Positions 1 through 4,950 of a stretch of 5,653 nucleotides of DNA are shown here, piece by piece. Below the pieces are notes generated by a model, which worked only from the letters and a program-made list of their open reading frames with translations, was not told the origin of the DNA and made no database searches. The DNA comes from Natronomonas sp. (GTDB lineage Archaea; Halobacteriota; Halobacteria; Halobacteriales; Haloarculaceae). The stretch covers positions 1-5,653 of the forward strand of contig SKKJ01000188.1 in assembly GCA_007121575.1 (NCBI GenBank), read 5' to 3'. The translations under genes and the position numbers were made by a program. Each line of letters starts with the position of its first letter. Position 1 is the stretch's first letter.

Positions 1-69
1 CGGCTCGGAAATCGTCCCCCGCTGAGACAGATACCGTTCGGCGGTTTCCGGTGTGAGCGTTATTGACAT
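1..69 (-). CDS. Start of an unidentified minus-strand gene (partial, leaves window)
   Basis: An open minus-strand frame begins with ATG (complement of cat at 67-69) and stays open for 23 codons to the window edge. It starts MSITLTPETAERYL and continues SQRGTISEP. A TATA-like TTTTAA lies about 28 bases upstream on the same strand (95-100), which is the spacing expected of a leaderless haloarchaeal transcript and supports this start. The opening LTPETAERYL followed by a basic turn and a small acidic segment faintly recalls the N-terminus of phosphotransferases of the methylthioribose kinase/aminoglycoside phosphotransferase type. Twenty-three residues are too few to assign a family, so the function is left open. 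The gene is divergent from the phasin-like gene across a 167-base spacer. Confidence 0.6.
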   Translation of the reverse strand, partial: MSITLTPETAERYLSQRGTISEP

Positions 70-94
70 GACGAGTACGACCACGGTTGTATGC

Positions 95-100
95 TTAAAA
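95..100 (-). promoter_or_regulatory. TATA-like box of the divergent minus-strand gene
   Basis: The minus strand reads TTTTAA here inside a GC-rich surrounding. Its centre is about 28 bases upstream of the ATG at 69, the usual distance of an archaeal TATA box from the transcription start. This suggests a leader of zero to a few bases. The call rests on composition and spacing only. Confidence 0.45.
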
Positions 101-157
101 TCGGGTGCTTCGATCGGTTCGCGGTAGACGATTAGGGCTTGGAGATTCCCTTGTGTT

Positions 158-193
158 GGTTTCAAATGTATTCGAATGGTTTCGAATGGTTTT
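158..193. repeat. Phased 10-bp repeats upstream of the phasin-like gene
   Basis: Decamers follow one another without a gap: ttcaaatgta (161-170), ttcgaatggt (171-180) and an exact second copy, ttcgaatggt (181-190). The flanks keep the pattern weakly: ttgtgttggt ends at 160 and tttcaccgac begins at 191. The junctions create palindromes: attcgaat at 170-177 and ttcgaa at 181-186. The block ends about 15 bases before the TATA-like box at 205-210. One unit per helical turn, with palindromic cores, is what a binding site for a dimeric or cooperative regulator would look like. No regulator is identified. Confidence 0.6.
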
Positions 194-204
194 CACCGAC
201 ACTG

Positions 205-210
205 TTATAT
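205..210 (+). promoter_or_regulatory. TATA-like box of the phasin-like gene
   Basis: TTATAT lies about 29 bases upstream of the ATG at 237. This implies a transcription start within a few bases of that codon, so a leaderless or nearly leaderless mRNA. There is no Shine-Dalgarno-like GGAGG before the ATG, which agrees. The box also argues against translation from the upstream in-frame codons at 105 (GTG) or 186 (ATG), because the first lies upstream of it and the second would have to be read through it. Confidence 0.5.
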
Positions 211-236
211 GTGTGTGGGTGTTCTGTTTAGTTACC

Positions 237-842
237 ATGAGCGAATACACCTCTCCGGTTACGATGGCATTCGAGTTCCAGCGCAACGCGATCGAAGGCA
301 CGCACGAAGCGTTCGAAAACAGTATCGAGATGCAAAAGAACGTCACCGAGACGTTCATCGGTAACTTCAACTCCGTCCGAGACGCCTCCGAACGAAACAA
401 CGACCTCGTCCGTACGGGTATCGATATGTACTTCGACGCGTTCGATTCGGTCGTTCCAGCGGGAAGCGGTCTCTCGGAGGTTCGTACGATGATGCACGAC
501 GGACTCGACACAGTCGAAAAGAGTCAACTCGAGGTCATCGACCAGTTCGAAGCTAATGTCAAAGAGGGCGTCGATTCGAGCGAAGCGTTCCTCGATGAGT
601 TCCTCACAGCGCTCGAAGAGCAGATCACGGTGCTCCTCGAGAATCACGAAGATCTCGAAGCGCAGACAGTCAGCGCCCTCGAACAGCTCGAAGAGGGAGT
701 TAAAGAGCTTCAAGAAGAGTTCGAAGCCCGCGGCGAAGAGATGCAAAAACAGCTCGAAGCTCAGGCGGAAGCCGTCCAAGAGCAACTCGAGGACGTCACC
801 GAAAGCGTACAGGAAGCAACTGAAACGGACGCCACGGCGTAA
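237..842 (+). CDS. Acidic phasin-like coiled-coil protein
   Basis: This is a 201-residue, almost wholly helical, acidic protein without Cys, Trp or any membrane segment. Residues 12-70 form an amphipathic stretch starting FEFQRNAIEG, with Gln/Arg and Phe spaced as in phasins, which coat polyhydroxyalkanoate granules. A short break (PAGSG, 74-78) follows. Residues 80-195 form a long helix with hydrophobic residues every three or four positions (L148, L151, V155, L158, F162, then M169, L173, V180, L184), typical of coiled coils or lipid-surface helices. The tail is short and polar. The start at 237 is chosen for the TATA spacing and because the protein reads sensibly from MSEYTSPVT. The in-frame extension back to 105 looks non-coding. 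The next gene is get3-like, 75 bases downstream. A phasin-like role is inference from sequence character. A cytoplasmic scaffold or stress-protective coiled-coil protein is equally possible, and no polyhydroxyalkanoate synthesis gene is visible here. Confidence 0.85.
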   Translation: MSEYTSPVTMAFEFQRNAIEGTHEAFENSIEMQKNVTETFIGNFNSVRDASERNNDLVRTGIDMYFDAFDSVVPAGSGLSEVRTMMHDGLDTVEKSQLEVIDQFEANVKEGVDSSEAFLDEFLTALEEQITVLLENHEDLEAQTVSALEQLEEGVKELQEEFEARGEEMQKQLEAQAEAVQEQLEDVTESVQEATETDATA

Positions 843-847
843 TCTTC

Positions 848-868
848 AACACCTTTTCTCTCTGCTTT
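848..868 (+). terminator. Pyrimidine-rich putative terminator after the phasin-like gene
   Basis: Immediately after the TAA stop at 840-842 the plus strand becomes rich in T and C, with a run of four T (ccttttctctctgcttt). Archaeal termination commonly uses T-rich tracts without a hairpin. The tract is interrupted by C, so some transcription may continue into the downstream ATPase gene. Confidence 0.35.
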
Positions 869-888
869 CACGGTCGCATACCGACGGG

Positions 889-896
889 TACACAAA
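889..896 (+). promoter_or_regulatory. Weak TATA-like element before the Get3 homologue
   Basis: TACACAAA is the most AT-rich octamer in the 75-base spacer. It is centred about 26 bases before the ATG at 918, the spacing of a leaderless promoter. It is a poor match to a TATA box, so the ATPase may instead be read partly from the upstream gene's promoter. Confidence 0.25.
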
Positions 897-898
897 CA

Positions 899-913
899 GT
901 CGTCCCCGACGAC
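899..913. repeat. Perfect 6-bp inverted repeat just before the Get3 homologue
   Basis: gtcgtc (899-904) and gacgac (908-913) are perfect inverted copies separated by ccc, ending four bases before the ATG at 918. If the promoter at 889-896 is real, this palindrome lies between the TATA box and the start and could be an operator. If the transcript starts further upstream, it would form a small hairpin next to the start codon. It may also be chance in GC-rich DNA. Confidence 0.4.
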
Positions 914-917
914 AGGT

Positions 918-1991
918 ATGAGCGAACTCACCGTCGAGGCGGTCGACTCGATCGACGAGGGCGAACTTCCCGCTGGCGTTGATGCCCCCGAATACGTGCT
1001 CTACGGTGGCAAAGGCGGCGTCGGAAAGACGACCTGTGCCGCTGCGACAGCGCTCGCGAGCGCCCGCGGCGGTACCTCGACGCTCGTCGTTTCGACCGAT
1101 CCCGCACACTCGCTTTCGGACGCGCTCGAAACCGAAATACCGGCCGAACCGACGCGGATTAAACAGGACATCCCGCTTTTCGCGGTCGAAATCGATCCCG
1201 AGGCGGCGGCTCCGGGACCGTTTTCCACCGGCGAGGACGACGGATCCGGCAACTTCGACGGCTTCGAGGAGTTCGATGACGCGGCTGGACTCGGCGGTCT
1301 CGAAGAACTGCTCGGCGGTGACGGTGCCCTTCCGTTCGGTGGCGCGATGCCCGGCGCTGACGAGGCGGCTGCGATGCAACTGCTTATCGAGTATCTCGAC
1401 GATCCACGGTTCGAACGTGTCGTCGTCGATACCGCTCCGACCGGACACACCCTTCGATTACTCGAATTACCAGAGATGATGGATTCGATGGTCGGTCGAT
1501 TGCTCTCGCTTCGAGAGCGATTCTCCGGGATGGCCGGCGGTCTCTTCGGTCTCTTCGGCGACGATGATTCCGTTGAGGACGGGGCGGTGAGTCTGAAAGA
1601 GCTCTCCTCGAAGATCGAACGATTGCGGGCCGCACTCGAGGACCCCTCCAGAACGGACTTTCGCGTCGTCATGATCCCGGAATCGATGAGCGTCACCGAA
1701 AGCAAACGGTTGATCGATCGGTTGGAAACGTTCGGCATTCCCGTCGGGACGGTCGTCGTCAATCGGGTCAGTGAGGATCTGACCGCCGTCGCGGGACTCG
1801 ATGCGGAGTGGTTTATCGCTCCGGATACCGAACACTGTGAATTTTGCCGCCGTCGGTGGGACGTACAGCGGAAGGCGCTCGAGCAGGCACAGGAGCTGTT
1901 CCGGGGTCGGGACGTCAAACGAGTACCGCTGTTTGCGGAGGCGGTTCACGGCGAGGCGATGTTGGATGTCGTCGCGCGCTGTCTCGAGTAG
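918..1991 (+). CDS. get3: Get3/ArsA-family tail-anchored protein targeting ATPase
   Basis: This 357-residue protein has the usual length of the family. It carries the deviant Walker A loop GKGGVGKTT (31-39), switch I STDPAHSLSD (59-68, with the likely catalytic Asp61), switch II VVVDTAPTGHTLR (168-180), the nucleotide-base Asn282 (VVVNRV) and the A-loop PLFAEAVHG (337-345). A Cys-x-x-Cys pair at 307 and 310, followed by RRRWDVQRKALEQ, matches the zinc-binding dimer motif of Get3/TRC40. This separates it from arsenite-pump ArsA, as do the single ATPase domain and the lack of arsenic genes nearby. In the family such dimers capture tail-anchored membrane proteins in the cytosol and hand them to the membrane. 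Residues 98-148 are rich in Gly and Asp, and 186-213 are Met/Gly/Phe-rich (EMMDSMVG, GMAGGLFGLFG), fitting the client-binding helical region. There is no clear Shine-Dalgarno site. The 3' end converges on the kinase gene 9 bases away. Family assignment is firm, and the tail-anchor role is inferred from homology. Confidence 0.95.
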   Translation: MSELTVEAVDSIDEGELPAGVDAPEYVLYGGKGGVGKTTCAAATALASARGGTSTLVVSTDPAHSLSDALETEIPAEPTRIKQDIPLFAVEIDPEAAAPGPFSTGEDDGSGNFDGFEEFDDAAGLGGLEELLGGDGALPFGGAMPGADEAAAMQLLIEYLDDPRFERVVVDTAPTGHTLRLLELPEMMDSMVGRLLSLRERFSGMAGGLFGLFGDDDSVEDGAVSLKELSSKIERLRAALEDPSRTDFRVVMIPESMSVTESKRLIDRLETFGIPVGTVVVNRVSEDLTAVAGLDAEWFIAPDTEHCEFCRRRWDVQRKALEQAQELFRGRDVKRVPLFAEAVHGEAMLDVVARCLE

Positions 1992-1995
1992 CGAT

Positions 1996-2026
1996 CCTCT
2001 CTATTTCCCGTCGGTTTCGTCTTCCG
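1996..2026 (+). terminator. T-rich putative terminator of get3 inside the kinase 3' end
   Basis: Past the TAG at 1989-1991 the plus strand is pyrimidine-rich with three runs of three T or more (tctatttccc, gtttcgtctt). The spacer is only 9 bases, so any plus-strand terminator must lie over the last codons of the convergent kinase gene. Weak evidence: composition only. Confidence 0.25.
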
Positions 2027-3329
2027 ATGGAACGACGAGCACACGGAGATCGTTGACGTTCGTTCCGGTCGCTCCGCTTCGCAACAGGGCCCCTCTCGAA
2101 TCGAGGAATCCGTAGCTATCGTTGTCGGCTAACGCGGCGCGCACGGCCGCTTCGTCGTCGACCGTATACGCGTCCACGAGCGCCCCGGCCGCGTCCGTGC
2201 TCCCGTCGCCACCGTCGGTATCGACCGCACCGAGAACGCCCGACGGCGGGAGTTCGGTTGCCGCCGCGAGCGCGAACTCCTGGTTCGGTCCGCCGACTCC
2301 ATCACCGGTTACGTGGACCGTCGTCTCGCCGCCCGAAAGTACCGCTGCGGGCGGCGCAACTGGATCGCCGCTTTCGGCCGCTTCCATACCGATCGCGGCG
2401 TGAAACCGTCCCGCTTGCGTCGATTCCCCTTCGATTCGCGTCGAGAGGACGCACGTCGAATAGCCGCGGTCTTCGGCGATATCACGGGCTGCATCGATCG
2501 CATCGCGGCCGGAGATGATGACGTGGTTATCGACCGTACCTGCCTCTGAATCGCTCTCTTCGGCCGTCTGAAGCCACTCGTGAACCGCCGGCACCGAGAG
2601 CTCGTATCGATCGAGCACTTCGAGTGCGGCCGCCGGATCGGTCTCTGTCGGGACGGTCGGGCCACTGGCGATGACTGAGAGATCGTCGCCGACAACGTCG
2701 CTGACGACGACGCCGACGACGGTCGCCGGCGCGGCGGCGGCCGCCAACCCGCCGCCTTTGATCTTCGAGCAGGCTCGTCGAACGACGTTTATCTCGTGGA
2801 TCGATGCGCCGGCGTTCAACAGCCCGTCCGTCACGGCTTGCATATCTCCGACCGAGAGCGCATCGACCGGTGCACACAAGAGCGCGCTCGCACCGCCCGC
2901 GATCGCCGCGATGACGAGCGTTCGGTCATCGGCCTCTGCCGCCGCATCGAGGACGGCTGTCGCTCCCGAAACGCTCCCCTCTTTCGGGGTCGGATGCTCG
3001 CCTTTTCGAACCGTCACGCGTTCGGGACGGGCGGTCTGTTCGTTCGTGACGACAACGCCGCCCGTCACCCGATCGCCGAGAAGCGTCTCGAAGGCCGCAG
3101 CGAGGTCGTCTGCCGCTTTTCCGCCGCCGAGGATCCGAACCGAATCGTACGCCGAGAGGTCGTATTCCGCTCCCTTGATTCGAAGGATATCGCCCTCGAG
3201 TTGACAGTGTCGTTCGACCGCCTTTTCGGGTTTGGCGGCTTCGATCCCCGCGGCGAGACACTCGAGTGCGAGTTCGTGTGCGGAGGTCTCCGCCAACCGG
3301 GCTTCGTCTTCGAACATCGATTCGTTCAT
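2001..3329 (-). CDS. Glycerate 2-kinase, MOFRL family
   Basis: This 442-residue protein has the full architecture of the family that phosphorylates D-glycerate to 2-phosphoglycerate with ATP, feeding lower glycolysis. The N-terminal domain holds GGGKAA (68-73, Lys71 being the conserved active-site lysine), GEHPTPKEGS (110-119), the nucleotide loop AGGASALL (144-151), EINVVRRACSKIKGGGLA (179-196) and SDVVGDDLSVIASGPT (210-225). The C-terminal MOFRL domain holds SGGETTVHV (332-340), GGPNQEFAL (346-354), DTDGGDGSTDAAGA (370-383), NDSY (403-406) and TGTNVNDLRV (421-430). Two spots differ from the usual signature: AGGAS where SGGGS is common, and Pro348 where GGRNQE normally has Arg. The ATG overlaps the stop of the upstream dehydrogenase by four bases, so translation is probably coupled. 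Met5 (3317) is a possible alternative start. Acidic surface and intact motifs argue for a working enzyme, and the substrate is taken from the family. Confidence 0.93.
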   Translation of the reverse strand: MNESMFEDEARLAETSAHELALECLAAGIEAAKPEKAVERHCQLEGDILRIKGAEYDLSAYDSVRILGGGKAADDLAAAFETLLGDRVTGGVVVTNEQTARPERVTVRKGEHPTPKEGSVSGATAVLDAAAEADDRTLVIAAIAGGASALLCAPVDALSVGDMQAVTDGLLNAGASIHEINVVRRACSKIKGGGLAAAAAPATVVGVVVSDVVGDDLSVIASGPTVPTETDPAAALEVLDRYELSVPAVHEWLQTAEESDSEAGTVDNHVIISGRDAIDAARDIAEDRGYSTCVLSTRIEGESTQAGRFHAAIGMEAAESGDPVAPPAAVLSGGETTVHVTGDGVGGPNQEFALAAATELPPSGVLGAVDTDGGDGSTDAAGALVDAYTVDDEAAVRAALADNDSYGFLDSRGALLRSGATGTNVNDLRVLVVPSEDETDGK

Positions 3330-4153
3330 GAACTGAACCGGCGGATCGCCTCGAACACCTGATCTTCGATTCGGTCGGGGAGATAACTCGCGTACACCAG
3401 TAGCTGTGCGGCACGACCGACGACATAGCGCGGTTCCGGATCGGGCGTGACGGCCGCTTCGACGATCGCTTCGGCGACCCCCGCCGGATGTACCGCGATC
3501 GGGCTGTCGCCACCGATGAGTGTGGCGTCCTCTTGGAACTCATAGAGGTCATCATAGGCGTCGGTCCGGTCGAGCCGACCGAGTTCGTCGTCGACGCGGT
3601 CTCGGAAACTCGTTTTGACTGGACCGGGTTGAACGACGCTCACATCGATACCAAACGGCTCGAGTTCGCGCCGAAGCGAATCGCTGTATCCTTCGATCGC
3701 GTGCTTCGACGCCGAGTACGCGCCCATTCCCGGGGCGGCGATTCGTCCGGCGACCGACGAGACGTTGATGATCGTGCCGTCTTCCCGCTCGCGCATGTGC
3801 GGGAGCGCCTCCCTGATCAACCGGTGCGGACCGAATACGTTGACGTCGAACTGCTTTTCGAACAGCTCGTCGTTGATATCTTCGAGCGGGCCGTGTTGAC
3901 CGTATCCGGCGTTGTTGACCAACGCGTCGAGGCGACCCTCCTCTTCGATGATTCGATCGATAACTCGCGCCACGTCGTCAGTGTCGCGGACGTTGATCGT
4001 CCCGATGTTACAGCCCGCTTCACCGAGCGTTTCGATATCGGCTGGATTTCGCGCCGTCGCGTACACGTGCCACTCTTCGTCCAAAAAGGCGTATGCCGCT
4101 GCTCGCCCGATGCCGGACGAACAGCCCGTGATAAGGACCGTCCGATTGCTCAT
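3326..4153 (-). CDS. Classical short-chain dehydrogenase/reductase (SDR)
   Basis: This 275-residue protein is typical in length for a classical SDR with a short C-terminal extension. The Rossmann fold begins with VLITGCSSGIG (6-16; TGxxxGIG at 9-16). ATARN (32-36) ends the second strand, and the Arg suggests a preference for NADP(H). NNAGYG (80-85) is the structural motif, and the catalytic set is Asn105 (DVNVFG), Ser133 (NVSSVAG), Tyr146 and Lys150 (YSASK). QPGPVKTSF (175-183) follows the usual PG motif. The last 40 residues (VGRAAQLLVYASYLPDRI) resemble the tail of SDRs annotated as generic oxidoreductases, and the substrate cannot be deduced. The stop codon overlaps the ATG of the glycerate kinase (ATGA, 3326-3329), so the two are probably co-translated. 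This invites, but does not prove, a role in making or removing a hydroxyacid or aldehyde. It lies 53 bases after endonuclease V and has its own likely ribosome site. Confidence 0.93.
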   Translation of the reverse strand: MSNRTVLITGCSSGIGRAAAYAFLDEEWHVYATARNPADIETLGEAGCNIGTINVRDTDDVARVIDRIIEEEGRLDALVNNAGYGQHGPLEDINDELFEKQFDVNVFGPHRLIREALPHMREREDGTIINVSSVAGRIAAPGMGAYSASKHAIEGYSDSLRRELEPFGIDVSVVQPGPVKTSFRDRVDDELGRLDRTDAYDDLYEFQEDATLIGGDSPIAVHPAGVAEAIVEAAVTPDPEPRYVVGRAAQLLVYASYLPDRIEDQVFEAIRRFSS

Positions 4154-4160
4154 ATCGGTT

Positions 4161-4182
4161 CCTCGCGGGGGCGGTAGTTAGG
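4161..4182 (-). promoter_or_regulatory. Ribosome binding site and weak TATA-like element before the SDR
   Basis: On the minus strand GAGG (4161-4164) stands seven bases before the ATG at 4153, a sensible Shine-Dalgarno position and one of the few such sites in the window. CTAACTA (4176-4182) is centred about 26 bases upstream of the ATG and is the only AT-rich patch in the spacer. If it is a promoter the dehydrogenase-kinase pair can be read independently. If not, the four minus-strand genes form one operon. The presence of a ribosome site favours a leadered internal cistron. Confidence 0.3.
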
Positions 4183-4206
4183 CGTTGGCGTCTCCGTCGC
4201 TTGAGA

Positions 4207-4950
4207 TCACGCCGCCGATTCCAGCTCGTCAGCGTACCGATCCGCCAGCCGTATCGGCCGCGGTAGTTTGTACTCGCCGCCGCAGGCTTTCACGAACTCC
4301 AGTGCCGTCTCCGCCGAGAGTCGGTGACCCGGCGAGACGTATATCGGATTGATCCGATTCGAGTTCGGATACTGTCGGCTCTGATAGGCGTATCCGACGA
4401 CCGTTCCGTTGGGGCTGCACATCGAATCGTCGGCTTCGATCGGCACGGCCTCGCCGACCGCGAGCTCGTCGATCGGAGCCGTCGGCCGGCCACACAGGAG
4501 ATTCTTCGTGATACCGATCGACGGAATGTCGAAGCAGACGCCCGCGTGAGTCGCAATTCCGGCCTCTCGATAGTGAATGCGACCGCTCCCATCGAAGACG
4601 AGGAGGTCCGGTTCGACATCGAGCGATTCGAGCGCGGCGAGTATCGGCGGGCCCTCCCGGAACGCGAGCAATCCGGGGACGTACGGCATCGATTGCGGCT
4701 TCACCGCGCTCGCGCGAGCGATCACCTCCGCTCCCCGAAGGACGACGACCGCCGAAACCGCTCGATCGCCCGGAAACGATTGGTCGATTCCGGCGACGAG
4801 CGTTTCGCCTCGACGAATCGATTCGGGCGTGATAGCACTCGCGTCATCGAAGATCGCGGCCTCGGCGATCGCAGTTTGCATCCGCTTCATCGCCTCGTGG
4901 TCTGTGCTGTCTACGTTCTCCGGTCGAAAGCGCTCGGCAGCGAGACGCAT
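4207..4950 (-). CDS. nfi: Endonuclease V (deoxyinosine-specific nuclease)
   Basis: This 247-residue protein matches endonuclease V over its full length. The metal-binding and catalytic residues are all present: Asp56 (VAGIDQSF), Glu99 (LLAFREGP), Asp120 (LLVFDGSGRIH), Lys149 (GITKN) and His209 (YVSPGHRLS). The strand-separating wedge PYVP is at 89-92, corresponding to PYIP in the Thermotoga enzyme. The family nicks DNA at the second phosphodiester bond 3' of deoxyinosine formed by adenine deamination, and some members act on inosine in RNA. The start at 4950 is supported by the N-terminal helix (ERFRPENVD...HEAMKRMQ), which aligns with the Thermotoga start; beginning at Met21 would remove it. 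The ATG directly follows the TAG of the rhomboid gene without a spacer, so it is almost certainly co-transcribed and probably relies on reinitiation. The segment between Asp120 and His209 is shorter than I recall for Thermotoga. The assignment is firm; DNA versus RNA substrate is open. Confidence 0.95.
   Translation of the reverse strand: MRLAAERFRPENVDSTDHEAMKRMQTAIAEAAIFDDASAITPESIRRGETLVAGIDQSFPGDRAVSAVVVLRGAEVIARASAVKPQSMPYVPGLLAFREGPPILAALESLDVEPDLLVFDGSGRIHYREAGIATHAGVCFDIPSIGITKNLLCGRPTAPIDELAVGEAVPIEADDSMCSPNGTVVGYAYQSRQYPNSNRINPIYVSPGHRLSAETALEFVKACGGEYKLPRPIRLADRYADELESAA

Noticed and set aside
105..236. Upstream in-frame extension of the phasin-like gene (GTG at 105, ATG at 186)
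   Set aside because: It would run through the repeats and the TATA-like box. Its residues (Phe/Cys/Trp-rich) are unlike the rest of the acidic protein, and the ATG at 237 fits the promoter spacing. The 186 start would give a hydrophobic leader, but it seems accidental.
228..785. Long minus-strand open frame opposite the phasin-like gene
   Set aside because: It is Leu/Phe/Glu-rich only because it mirrors the Glu/Gln/Lys codons of the real coiled-coil gene. No family features or promoter were seen.
1001..1918. 305-codon minus-strand open frame opposite get3
   Set aside because: A Ser/Arg/Pro-rich shadow typical of GC-rich coding DNA, lying wholly inside a gene with intact ATPase motifs.
918..1991. 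Arsenite-efflux ATPase ArsA
   Set aside because: The protein has one ATPase domain, the CxxC zinc motif of Get3, and no arsenic-resistance genes beside it.
3488..4177. 229-codon plus-strand open frame opposite the dehydrogenase
   Set aside because: Its composition is Val/Arg/Asp-rich without a recognisable domain. The minus strand encodes a full SDR with all catalytic residues.
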